A stretch of 29,942 nucleotides of DNA, from positions 1-29,942 of the forward strand of contig CAKPVJ010000026.1 in assembly GCA_934193515.1 (NCBI GenBank). Direction: 5' to 3'. This stretch comes from an uncultured Megasphaera sp. (GTDB taxonomy: Bacteria > Bacillota > Negativicutes > Veillonellales > Megasphaeraceae). Positions 1 through 6,981 of this stretch are shown here, piece by piece. How positions within the stretch are numbered: position 1 is the stretch's first letter; each line of letters begins with the position of its first letter. The notes beneath the pieces were generated by a model. It did no database searches and had not been told where the DNA came from. It worked only from the letters and a program-made list of their open reading frames with translations. The translations under genes and the position numbers were made by a program.

Positions 1-40
1 ATGCATTTCTCGATGAAGTCTATGCTATTGACAGCGTTTC

Positions 41-1090
41 TTGATTAGGTGTGTTCAAATTCAACTTGCAATTTACGAAAAAGATTTTTATGTAACGTAT
101 GATTTAAAACTAGTTAACAAAGAATTTCAAAATTGGATTAATAATCAAAATTTTAGTGGTGGAGAGAAAGCATATAAATATATCGACTCTAATGGTCGAG
201 TATATCGCGGAGTTTCTATGGCTTGGCCCAATAAAAAGAAAGCACCAAGTGATTATTTTGTTCCTCTAATTCATCCGGTTACAGGGAAAAAATGTCCATT
301 GCCAGCTCGTGGATGGAGATATTCGTCTATAACAATGAAGAAATTACAAGATGACGATCTAATAATTTTTGGTGAAGATGAAACAAAACAGCCAGAACAT
401 AAATATTATTTAGATGAGAATTTGTTTGAAAATGTTCCGTCTATCTATCTAAATGCTGATAGTGCTGATAATATGTTGAAAAAATTAAATATTTCTTTTG
501 AAAATGCTAAACCAATTAGCGAAGAAAAATATTTAATACGTACAATTCATCCCAATCCTAAAATTATTTTAGATTTCTTTGCGGGTTCTGGTACAACTGG
601 ACAAGCCGTACTGGAATTAAATAAAGAAGATGGTGGTCATCGCAAGTTCATTCTCTGTACCAATAATGAAAATAATATTTGTGAAGAGGTGACCTACCCG
701 CGTATCAAGACAGTTATTACTGGTACACGTATTGATGGCAGTAAGTATTCTGATGGTCTTCCTGCCAATCTCAAGTATTACTATACAGACTTTGTTGCTA
801 AAAAAGAAGAATTTCTCTCAGATGCTCTGTTGGAACATGTCACTGAAATGATTCAGCTGGAGCATGGCATCAAACTCGACGGTAAACAATATATTATGGT
901 CATGAGCGATGAAGAAGCTGATAAGCTAGAAGCTCATTGGGACGAATACTCCGATGTAAAAGCACTTTATGTATCTGGCAACGTTTTGTTTACGACGGAA
1001 CAGAAACGGCTTTTTAATGATATTGAGGTTTACATCATACCTGATTACTATTTTGATTTTGAAATGCGGGAGGTTGGCGAATCATGGTAG
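41..1090 (+). CDS. mod: Type III DNA methyltransferase (Mod), N-terminal half missing
   Basis: The protein resembles the C-terminal half of beta-class adenine methyltransferases of type III restriction-modification systems. Seen: the target-recognition-side block with KAYKY, RGVSMAWPNKKKAP and LIHPVTGKKCPLPARGW at about residues 44-92, then the SAM-binding FxGxG motif as DFFAGSGTTGQAVLELN near residue 180. The catalytic DPPY motif, which lies N-terminal in this class, is absent. The frame opens with TTG at 41 and is closed by TGA at 29-31, so it cannot simply continue off the left edge. The gene is therefore frameshifted or truncated and probably has no methylase activity as it stands. It overlaps res by 7 bases, the usual mod-res coupling. 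By hand count the first part (61-540) is about 30% GC and the rest about 38%. Confidence 0.8.
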   Translation: MIRCVQIQLAIYEKDFYVTYDLKLVNKEFQNWINNQNFSGGEKAYKYIDSNGRVYRGVSMAWPNKKKAPSDYFVPLIHPVTGKKCPLPARGWRYSSITMKKLQDDDLIIFGEDETKQPEHKYYLDENLFENVPSIYLNADSADNMLKKLNISFENAKPISEEKYLIRTIHPNPKIILDFFAGSGTTGQAVLELNKEDGGHRKFILCTNNENNICEEVTYPRIKTVITGTRIDGSKYSDGLPANLKYYYTDFVAKKEEFLSDALLEHVTEMIQLEHGIKLDGKQYIMVMSDEEADKLEAHWDEYSDVKALYVSGNVLFTTEQKRLFNDIEVYIIPDYYFDFEMREVGESW

Positions 1091-3291
1091 GTGGTATTAC
1101 GTTAACATTATTTGATTTTCAGGAAAAAGCCGTCATGAATTTGCTTGACAGGACGACGAACAGTAATGAAAAGCAGACCATAGTTATGAAAGCTCCGACA
1201 GGTTCGGGAAAAACTATTATTCTCATTGATTTTATCGATGAGTATCTGAGTAAAGTCAATACACATACAGCATTCATCTGGCTTTGCCCAGGCAAGGGAG
1301 ACCTGGAAGAACAAAGTCGGATTAAAATGCAAAAAGTAGCCCCGCAACGAAATACACAAAACTTGTTTGATGCTTTGCAGAATGGTTTCTTGCCGGAAAG
1401 TACGACATTCATCAACTGGGAACTAGTAACGAAAAAGGGGAATACGGCTATTCGCAACAGTGAACGCAAGAATCTATTTGATCGGATTGCTGATGCTCAC
1501 CGTAACGGACTTAACTTTATCATCATTATCGATGAAGAACATTCTAATAATACGGCTAAAGCCCGCACTATCATTGATGCTTTTGCAGCGAAGAATATTA
1601 TCCGTATCAGTGCAACGGCCGTTGAAAATAGACGCTATGCTTTTTTCGACATTGACGAACTGGATGTCATCGATGCCGGACTGATTACGAAAGCTCTCTA
1701 CGTCAATGAAGGTGTAGAAATCGATGATGATTATGTCTATCTATTGACACTGGCAGACCAAAAACGAAAGAAAATTGCTGACCGGTATCAGTTACTAGGA
1801 AAAAATATCCGTCCCCTCGTGCTAGTTCAATTTCCGAATGGACAACCAGAAACAATCAAGGATGTGGAAGAAAAGCTTAAACTTATGGGCTATACATACG
1901 AAAACGGTATGGTCAGTAAATGGATGAGTGGTGATAAAAAGGATATCCCCGATAATCTGACAGAAAATGATGGTATACCCGTATTTTTGCTTATGAAGCA
2001 GGCTATCAGCACAGGTTGGGATTGTCCGCGAGCGAAAGTTTTGGTAAAATTGCGGGAAGGTATGAATGAACAATTTGAAATTCAGACTATCGGACGTATT
2101 CGTCGTATGCCTGAAGCTTGCCATTATGATGACGACCTGCTCGACTTTTGCTACGTATATACTTTTGATGAAAAGTGGAAGACAGGTTTATTATCAACCA
2201 TGGATAAAGCCTACGAAACAAGGCGGCTGTTCCTAAAAGAAAAATGTAAAACCTTCTCGATTGAAAAACAAATTCGTGATTTGGATAATCTCGGCCTCGG
2301 TGAACGGGATGTCATGAAAAAAGTATATGCTCATTTTGTTCAAACGTATAAACTGGATGGCGATTTGAAAAAGAATGCAGAACATCTCGAAGCAGAAGGA
2401 TATAATCTAGATCCTGAGATTGTTGGAAAAACCTTGCATGGCAAGTTTGTTTCTATGCAAGCCATTCTAGAGGATAGTGCCCAATACGTAACGACCCGTA
2501 GACGAGTAGATACGCATAAATACGGAATGCAACTTCTTCACAGTACGGATATGATTAAAAAAGCTGTTGGTATTCCTACGGCTAAAATCAAGGCAATACT
2601 GGAACGCCTGTTCCGTCGGGGAAGACGTAGTCAGCAACGGAAATTATTGTCTTTGGAAACGCCTTATTTTTATGCCTTTGTTATCAACAATGCTCGGAAG
2701 TTACGTGAAGATTTTAAAGCCGTTACTTCTGAAATGGTAGAACCGACGTCGTTGGCTCTGATTACACCGAAAATTTCAGAATTTCATATTCCCGAGCAAG
2801 ATTTCTTCAAGTATGACCCGGGAGTAAAAAACGAAATTGAATATCTGAACAATGCCTATCAGGAATATACATCAGGATTCGCTACGAGTCTTATTCGTAG
2901 TACATCAGAACAGTTGTTTGAACAGTATTGCGAACGGCATCATGATATTGATTGGGTGTATAAAAACGGAGATGCGGGACAGCAGTATTTTTCGATTGTT
3001 TATTTGGATGCCTTGCAAAAACAATGGCTTTTTTATGCCGATTACATCGTCATGAAAAAGAATGGTGATGTCTGGATTATTGAAACCAAAGGCGGAGAAA
3101 GCCACGGAACAGATAAAAATATTGACGATCAAATCGGAAATAAATTTCAGGCATTTCAAAACTATGCTAACAAGCATCACTTGCATTGGGGATTTGTACG
3201 TGACAAAGATCAAAAATTATATATTGATAATACAGTATTTTCTATTAATATGGCAGATAACTGCTGGCAACCATTAGAAAATGTATTTTAA
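1084..3291 (+). CDS. res: Type III restriction endonuclease subunit (Res)
   Basis: This is the DNA-translocating and cleaving subunit of a type III restriction enzyme, which normally works in complex with Mod. Seen: superfamily 2 helicase Walker A APTGSGKT (residues 37-44), DEEH box (150-153), SATA (176-179), motif V QAISTGWDCPRAK (306-318) and motif VI QTIGRIRR (334-341). A C-terminal PD-(D/E)XK nuclease is marked by YADY (D653) and IIETKGG (E667, K669). At 735 residues it is shorter than classical Res proteins of roughly 900-1000 residues, but all motifs are present and no lesion is visible. The ATG at 1084 overlaps the mod stop. The gene is more AT-rich than the core genes to the right, which fits horizontal acquisition. 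Confidence 0.9.
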   Translation: MVGGITLTLFDFQEKAVMNLLDRTTNSNEKQTIVMKAPTGSGKTIILIDFIDEYLSKVNTHTAFIWLCPGKGDLEEQSRIKMQKVAPQRNTQNLFDALQNGFLPESTTFINWELVTKKGNTAIRNSERKNLFDRIADAHRNGLNFIIIIDEEHSNNTAKARTIIDAFAAKNIIRISATAVENRRYAFFDIDELDVIDAGLITKALYVNEGVEIDDDYVYLLTLADQKRKKIADRYQLLGKNIRPLVLVQFPNGQPETIKDVEEKLKLMGYTYENGMVSKWMSGDKKDIPDNLTENDGIPVFLLMKQAISTGWDCPRAKVLVKLREGMNEQFEIQTIGRIRRMPEACHYDDDLLDFCYVYTFDEKWKTGLLSTMDKAYETRRLFLKEKCKTFSIEKQIRDLDNLGLGERDVMKKVYAHFVQTYKLDGDLKKNAEHLEAEGYNLDPEIVGKTLHGKFVSMQAILEDSAQYVTTRRRVDTHKYGMQLLHSTDMIKKAVGIPTAKIKAILERLFRRGRRSQQRKLLSLETPYFYAFVINNARKLREDFKAVTSEMVEPTSLALITPKISEFHIPEQDFFKYDPGVKNEIEYLNNAYQEYTSGFATSLIRSTSEQLFEQYCERHHDIDWVYKNGDAGQQYFSIVYLDALQKQWLFYADYIVMKKNGDVWIIETKGGESHGTDKNIDDQIGNKFQAFQNYANKHHLHWGFVRDKDQKLYIDNTVFSINMADNCWQPLENVF

Positions 3292-3470
3292 CATAGCTAT
3301 CTGTAAAAACTTGATAAGAACTTTGTTGAATAATTCGGTAAGGTTCTTTACTGATTTATATTTCGTGGATAAATCAACAAAAATCGTAGATCAAGACCGG
3401 GTTAGTGTAAAATAATTGTGGGAAAAACATTATCAAGAAAACATATTGAGTGGAAATCAACAAAATGAGC
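3292..3470. other. Non-coding gap between res and the IS3 remnant
   Basis: No credible gene is visible. A weak hairpin follows res (arms 3316-3324 and 3340-3348, AAGAACTTT / AAGGTTCTT with one G-T pair) but has no clean T-tract, so it is at best a poor terminator. The stretch at about 3393-3425 (GACCGGGTTAGTGTAAAATA and following) reminds me of IS256-family element ends. No transposase fragment supports that. Confidence 0.35.
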
Positions 3471-3486
3471 TGCCCCCAATTGTTAG

Positions 3487-3520
3487 ACAAAAAATCTAAC
3501 GATTGGAGGTCAGTTTTTTT
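3487..3520 (+). promoter_or_regulatory. Left-end hairpin of the IS remnant
   Basis: CCAATTGTTAGA (from 3476) can pair with TCTAACGATTGG (ending about 3506) around an A-rich loop, with one G-T pair. The hairpin is followed by GGAGG and a run of eight T residues (to 3520) directly before the orfA start. Such end hairpins limit transposase expression from outside transcription, which is known for several IS families and inferred here. Confidence 0.45.
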
Positions 3521-3521
3521 T

Positions 3522-3745
3522 ATGGTAAAATACAGTTACGAATTTAAGAAAAAAATAGTATTGGAATATTTAAATACTCCCGAAGGATATGACTCCATTT
3601 CATACAAATATGGACTGTCGAGCAGCTACTAACTAAGAAATTGGGTTGCTGCTTACCAAAAATGGGGAGAGAATGGGTTGGAATCAAAGAAAAGCTAGGA
3701 TGGAAAAGTCCTGTTCAATACAGGCTTTCCTTGCTTGCTGTATAA
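3522..3745 (+). pseudogene. IS3-family orfA-orfB remnant
   Basis: The frame from ATG 3522 gives MVKYSYEFKKKIVLEYL and an N-terminal HTH typical of IS150-group OrfA. Codon 37 is TAA (3630-3632) where Gln (CAA) would be natural: reading through gives LRNWVAAYQKWGENGLESKK before a second stop at 3696-3698. In the following frame KSPVQYRLSLLAV-stop (about 3704-3745) matches the usual C-terminus of OrfB. At least two lesions are therefore present: a large internal deletion and a nonsense change. An SD-like GGAGG lies just upstream inside the terminal hairpin region. Confidence 0.8.
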
Positions 3746-3748
3746 AAA

Positions 3749-3780
3749 AGTAACGAGATAACGTTTGCTATCTCGTTACT
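3749..3780. terminator. Hairpin at the right end of the IS remnant
   Basis: AGTAACGAGATA (3749-3760) pairs perfectly with TATCTCGTTACT (3769-3780) around the 8-base loop ACGTTTGC. It is preceded by a run of A on the plus strand, so on the minus strand it is followed by T residues and could act as a terminator for minus-strand transcripts. Confidence 0.5.
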
Positions 3781-3900
3781 AAGGTCTAACTTTTTGGGGG
3801 CATATCATTTACAAGGTTTTAACATTTATGATAGAGCCAAAATATTATATATTCATAGCTGTATTGTACCATGATTTATTTTATGTTTATCACGTTTATG

Positions 3901-4325
3901 TCACTGCAACTGAGAATGTTTATTGGCTATCTGTTGAATTTCTGCTTCTGAACAAGACGTAATCTTGGCTATCACGGAAATATCGATTCCTTCTCGCAGC
4001 ATGCCTAGGATATTTGCTGTTTTTTCCTGCTGCACGCCTTGCGCCAATCCCTGTTCTCGTCCCTGCGCTATGCCTAGTTCTTCGCCTTCAGCTATGCCCA
4101 ATTTGCGGCCGCGTTCTTCACCGCGTTTTTCGCCTATTTCCATGCCTGCTTGTTTGGCGTCGGCCAGGCCGGAGTAGTAATCGCGGATGGCTTTTTCCCG
4201 CAGCATGTATTTGTAACGCATCGTTTCATCGCTCGTAAAAGCATTTTCTGCTTTGGCTACGTCTTTCATGACTGTATTGTTCATGGTCAACACCTCCATT
4301 TCCTTTTCATCGCAGTTGGAAAATA
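3901..4325 (-). pseudogene. Rpn-family nuclease gene reduced to its C-terminal tail
   Basis: The longest open piece (3901-4299, 132 residues) begins MEVLTMNNTVMKDVAKAENA and matches residues from about 189 of the intact neighbour at 4526-5383. The homology continues upstream in frame through YFSNCDEKE-like sequence (FSNCDEKE) and stops abruptly near 4324. The whole PD-(D/E)XK domain is absent; beyond the break lies the same AT-rich repeat array that precedes the intact copy. The C-terminus differs from the neighbour: it has a glycine-rich, charged repeat (GEERGRKLGIAEGEELGIAQ and onward) and a different last 40 residues. This variable tail is normal in the family. The tail may still be translated from Met codons with SD-like GGAGG nearby, but nuclease activity is not possible. 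Confidence 0.75.
4124..4324. repeat. About 200-bp direct repeat, copy A (Rpn gene middle)
   Basis: This segment is almost identical to 4647-4846, with scattered single-base differences over about 200 bp. It encodes YKYMLREKAIRDYYSGLADA and its surroundings in both Rpn reading frames. The repeat ends sharply at the CAGTTGGAAAA motif. Confidence 0.85.
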
Positions 4326-4347
4326 TAGGAGCCGTAGAGCATATGAA

Positions 4348-4391
4348 GATTAAAACAAGATTAAAAACAGATTAGAATTAGATTAAAATTT
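4348..4391. repeat. Four 11-bp AT-rich tandem repeats (copy 1)
   Basis: Units are GATTAAAACAA (4348-4358), GATTAAAAACA (4359-4369), GATTAGAATTA (4370-4380) and GATTAAAATTT (4381-4391). The 11-bp period is close to one DNA turn. The array is nearly identical to the one at 5455-5498 and likewise lies upstream of an Rpn-family reading frame on the minus strand. Confidence 0.85.
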
Positions 4392-4411
4392 GCTTCTTTC
4401 CCGATTTTTTC

Positions 4412-4430
4412 AGTAAACGTGCCGTTTACT
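4412..4430. repeat. Perfect palindrome between the Rpn copies
   Basis: AGTAAACG (4412-4419) and CGTTTACT (4423-4430) are perfect inverted repeats around TGC. Neither strand has a T-tract after it, so it is not a standard terminator. It could be a protein-binding site or part of an old element end; no partner was found. Confidence 0.5.
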
Positions 4431-4501
4431 AGAAAAAGAAAAAAACGTAAACTCATGATATTTTCATAAGTCTGCGGTTTTTGATTTTATTTGGTATTTA
4501 T

Positions 4502-4516
4502 CCGTTTTTCAAACGG
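4502..4516 (-). terminator. Weak terminator after the intact Rpn gene
   Basis: CCGTTT (4502-4507) and AAACGG (4511-4516) form a short hairpin 10 bases past the stop of the minus-strand gene. The following minus-strand sequence is AT-rich but has no solid T-run, so termination would be inefficient. Confidence 0.35.
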
Positions 4517-4525
4517 CTGCATATC

Positions 4526-5383
4526 CTACACCTGACATTCTTTAGCTATCAGTTCTACTTTTTCAACGGGACACTGCAAAATTTGTGCAATATATTCAGG
4601 CTCCAAATGATGGCGCAGCATGCCGATAATCGCTTTCCGTTCTCCTCGTTTTTCGCCTATTTCCATACCTTCTTGTTTGGCGTCGGCCAGGCCGGAGTAG
4701 TAATCGCGGATGGCTTTTTCCCGCAGCATGTATTTGTAACGCATGGTTTCATCATTCGTAAAGGCGTTTTCTGCTTTGGCTACGTCTTTCATGACTGTAT
4801 TGCTCATAGTCAACACCTCCATTTCCTTCTCATCACAGTTGGAAAAATACGCCGCCCAGGTTCCTAATTTCGTTAATTTCTTAATGTCACTGTATGTGAA
4901 TTTTTTGATTTCTATAAAATGCATGGCAAAATGGTCGGTCAGCCGCTGTTTTGATAGGTCGTTGCAAATGTGGTAGATATTATGCCATGCTGTTTCCGGC
5001 AGATAGTCAAAATCCAGCAAGATAATCGATATGGTTGGCTTCAACTGCGTATACTGTTCTTTTTCTTTGAGCTGTGAGCCATACAGGCCGGCCCAGTAAT
5101 ACAAAAATCGTTCGGATAAATAGGAATGCTTCAGCACCTGCACTTCGATGTCGATTTGTGTTCCTCTGTTCGTCTGGGCCAGGATGTCGAGTTTGCTCAG
5201 TTTTTCATGTTCAAAATCGGGATCTTGGTCTTTGTCAAAAAAGACGACGTCTTCGATTTGCGTTTCTTCATTTTCATACAGCACGTCATTCAGAAATTGA
5301 ATCGTCAAATGCTTACGCTGTTCGCTGCCCAATAGATACTTGAAATAAAAGTCATTCATTCGGTTAATCTTGAGGGTATTCAT
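4526..5383 (-). CDS. Rpn-family recombination-promoting nuclease / PD-(D/E)XK transposase-like protein
   Basis: The family (PDDEXK_2, Rpn/YhgA-like) consists of DNA nucleases reported to promote RecA-independent recombination; genomes often carry several variable copies. Seen: N-terminal ND.YFKYLLG (residues 10-19), nuclease core KLDILAQTNRGTQIDIEVQV with D66 and E80-x-Q82, and the RFLYYWAGLYGSQL helix (92-105). A charged linker region then leads to a short C-terminal domain (RKAIIGML … ILQCPVEKVELIAKE). At 285 residues the protein is full length for the family. The start ATG at 5383 has GGAG about 10 bases upstream. Residues from about 185 to 255 are nearly identical to the truncated copy at 3901-4325, showing local duplication. 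It is a monocistronic minus-strand gene. Confidence 0.85.
   Translation of the reverse strand: MNTLKINRMNDFYFKYLLGSEQRKHLTIQFLNDVLYENEETQIEDVVFFDKDQDPDFEHEKLSKLDILAQTNRGTQIDIEVQVLKHSYLSERFLYYWAGLYGSQLKEKEQYTQLKPTISIILLDFDYLPETAWHNIYHICNDLSKQRLTDHFAMHFIEIKKFTYSDIKKLTKLGTWAAYFSNCDEKEMEVLTMSNTVMKDVAKAENAFTNDETMRYKYMLREKAIRDYYSGLADAKQEGMEIGEKRGERKAIIGMLRHHLEPEYIAQILQCPVEKVELIAKECQV
4647..4846. repeat. About 200-bp direct repeat, copy B (Rpn gene middle)
   Basis: This is the partner of 4124-4324 in direct orientation, about 520 bp away. Recombination between the two would remove or duplicate the intervening DNA and swap the variable 3' ends of the Rpn genes. Confidence 0.85.
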
Positions 5384-5454
5384 TGCCGTGTTTCTCCTTG
5401 TATTGTATCATAGTTAGTGTCCAAACACTATATGAGCACAGTATAGCATACGAA

Positions 5455-5498
5455 GATTAAAACAAAATTAAAATACGATTAGAATTAGATTAAAATTC
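5455..5498. repeat. Four 11-bp AT-rich tandem repeats (copy 2)
   Basis: Units are GATTAAAACAA (5455-5465), AATTAAAATAC (5466-5476), GATTAGAATTA (5477-5487) and GATTAAAATTC (5488-5498). They lie 72-115 bp upstream of the start of the intact minus-strand Rpn gene. That position would suit an upstream promoter element or a multi-site operator. Just downstream, TAGTGT-CCAA-ACACTA (about 5415-5430) is a small perfect inverted repeat. Confidence 0.85.
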
Positions 5499-5499
5499 G

Positions 5500-5814
5500 A
5501 TGAGAGACATGGGATATGTATCTTTTGGTCAAAAAGATGCGGTGATTTCCATAAAAGATTCTGCATCAGTCAAAGTATGTTTATCCCGCTGGCTGCAATT
5601 CGTAGAAGAAAGCGGCGTAGAGGAATTTAAACGTGTCCTAAATCAACAGATTCCGGTCGCAAATTTTATGGCTGTCCCGTGTAAAACAAAAATAAAAAAA
5701 GGCGTGAGGAAAGTTCACTCACATCTATCTGTAACGGATGATTTGAAAGGCCCCCAACATTTGACAAAGAGCCAGTTTGCATATTGTATTACGAAATATC
5801 CATCAGCTGTTTAG
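5500..5814 (+). CDS. Doubtful hypothetical protein, 104 residues
   Basis: I do not recognise this frame. It opens at the edge of the 11-bp repeat array with no ribosome binding site for the ATG at 5500 and only a weak purine stretch before the ATG at 5509. Composition is mixed, with no signal peptide, membrane segment or recognisable motif. The sequence around 5749-5765 (GGCCCCCAACATTTGAC) loosely resembles IS3-family ends, so the region may be decayed mobile DNA. The rest of the gap, 5815-5988, is AT-rich and shows nothing else I can name. Confidence 0.25.
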   Translation: MRDMGYVSFGQKDAVISIKDSASVKVCLSRWLQFVEESGVEEFKRVLNQQIPVANFMAVPCKTKIKKGVRKVHSHLSVTDDLKGPQHLTKSQFAYCITKYPSAV

Positions 5815-5988
5815 TAGTGAAAATTGACGAATTTCAAGCGTAAATCTATTTTTACACTTGATTTTCGGTTGCAAATCAGCCGTATTTTTTTACGATTGGA
5901 AATACGATTGTTTTTCGTTATTAAGCAACATATTTTACCGTTTTCGTGGATATATCGACAACACATGGCAGCTCCAAGTCAATTCAAG

Positions 5989-6018
5989 TTGCTGGTGTGA
6001 ATTTTCTTGTGATACAAT
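5989..6018 (+). promoter_or_regulatory. Promoter of the Ntn-hydrolase-like gene
   Basis: TTGCTG (5989-5994), an 18-bp spacer and TACAAT (6013-6018) predict a transcript start near 6025. That would leave the ATG at 6026 leaderless but gives the TTG at 6053 a short leader with a proper Shine-Dalgarno sequence. Confidence 0.5.
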
Positions 6019-6052
6019 AAAGCCAATGAATACGCAGCAGGTGGTGAATGGA

Positions 6053-6910
6053 TTGCATAGTGGGATAAAGCGGTTGGTTTGTATGGGATTGGCTGTGTTT
6101 TTTCCTGTAGGGCTGGTGTTTGGGTGTACATTGTTTGGTGCCCAGGGAAGCCGCGTGCAGGATGGCGGCGCGATTTTGGTTAAAAATCGGGATTGGCGGC
6201 CGGAATATCAGGAAATGCGGCTGGTTCAGGGGACTTCGTATCGATTTTATGGCCTATACGGGGGTACGAAAGATGCCATGGCATTGAAAGGCGGCGTCAA
6301 TGAAAAGGGGTTGGCTGTTTTTTCGGCTTCTGCTAGCGTAATTCCTGCCGCGCAACGAACGGTTATGGGTAAAAAAACGGGATGTATCAAACGAATGCTG
6401 GGCACGTGTGCCACGGTGGAAGAAGCGTTGGGCAAGACGACTGCATGGGGCGGCCCTAAATTTTTTGTATTGGCAGATGCTACTGAATTGGCGTATGTGG
6501 AAGTAGGACAAAACAATCAGATTGTGGTAAAAAGACAGAAAAACGGGACACTGGCTCATACTAATTTTTATTTAAGCCCAAAGTTTCAACAGCTGAATTT
6601 GAAAAAAGGGATTTCGGCACGGCATCGCTATGCGCGGATAGAAGATCTGTTGGCTTCGCAGCATACGCCGTATCAGCTTGACGACTTGTTGGCATATAGC
6701 CAAGATCGGTCAGACGGCCCGGACAACAGTATTTGGAGAGTGGGGAGCCGTTCGCAGGGGCCGCAAACGATAGCGACGTTTGGCGTTTGGCTGCATACCC
6801 ATGCTAAACCGGATGTGTTTGTCAAGGTGCGTCAGCAGCCCACGGATACGGGGCATGAGACCGTATATCGTTGGAATGGGAATCAACTGTTTCCAGATGC
6901 ACCGTTGTAA
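6053..6910 (+). CDS. Secreted Cys Ntn-hydrolase-like protein (C45 / linear amide hydrolase type)
   Basis: The protein looks like the acyl-CoA:6-aminopenicillanate acyltransferase / carcinine hydrolase-like group, which cleaves linear amide bonds with an N-terminal Cys. Seen: a hydrophobic signal segment (about residues 7-23), then CTLFGAQGS with Cys25 as the likely nucleophile freed by processing, and DGGAILVKNRDW, the typical beta-strand pair of this fold. GGVNEKGLAVF and a late DNSIWR segment are also typical. I prefer TTG 6053 because AGGTGG sits 8 bases before it; the in-frame ATG 6026 lacks a binding site and an ORF extension to 5858 lacks any support. The substrate is unknown. The GFVGC-like end of the signal could be read as a lipobox, but the same Cys is needed for catalysis. 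No operon partner is obvious. Confidence 0.7.
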   Translation: MHSGIKRLVCMGLAVFFPVGLVFGCTLFGAQGSRVQDGGAILVKNRDWRPEYQEMRLVQGTSYRFYGLYGGTKDAMALKGGVNEKGLAVFSASASVIPAAQRTVMGKKTGCIKRMLGTCATVEEALGKTTAWGGPKFFVLADATELAYVEVGQNNQIVVKRQKNGTLAHTNFYLSPKFQQLNLKKGISARHRYARIEDLLASQHTPYQLDDLLAYSQDRSDGPDNSIWRVGSRSQGPQTIATFGVWLHTHAKPDVFVKVRQQPTDTGHETVYRWNGNQLFPDAPL

Positions 6911-6916
6911 AGCTGT

Positions 6917-6945
6917 TTGTACATGAAAAATATAGTTAGTATAAA
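6917..6945 (+). promoter_or_regulatory. Promoter of the small methyltransferase gene
   Basis: TTGTAC (6917-6922), a 17-bp spacer and TATAAA (6940-6945) lie 37 bp before the start codon and begin 7 bp after the previous stop. Confidence 0.55.
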
Positions 6946-6981
6946 AATATTGTATAGCTGCAGCGTACAGGGGGAGAGCAT

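Larger units (their letters stand above)
3471..3802 (+). mobile_element. Internally deleted IS3-family (IS150-like) element, 332 bp
   Basis: Terminal inverted repeats are visible: left TGCCCCCAATTGTTAGAC (3471-3488) and right GTCTAACTTTTTGGGGGCA (3784-3802), whose complement is TGCCCCCAAAAAGTTAGAC. Inside are the start of an IS150-type OrfA (from 3522) and, joined directly to it, the last residues of OrfB (…SPVQYRLSLLAV, ending 3745). A perfect 12-bp-stem hairpin (3749-3780) sits just before the right end, as in the 3' end of complete elements. No target-site duplication is evident at the ends. The catalytic DDE domain is missing, so it cannot transpose by itself, but with both ends present it could in principle be moved by a related transposase. 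Confidence 0.85.

Noticed and set aside
3393..3425. IS256-family end
   Set aside because: The resemblance is from memory only; no inverted partner or transposase fragment is in the window.
5690..5722. Minus-strand terminator (GTGAG/CTCAC stem with T-run)
   Set aside because: The stem is only 5 bp and no minus-strand gene ends there, so it is listed only as part of the unexplained segment.
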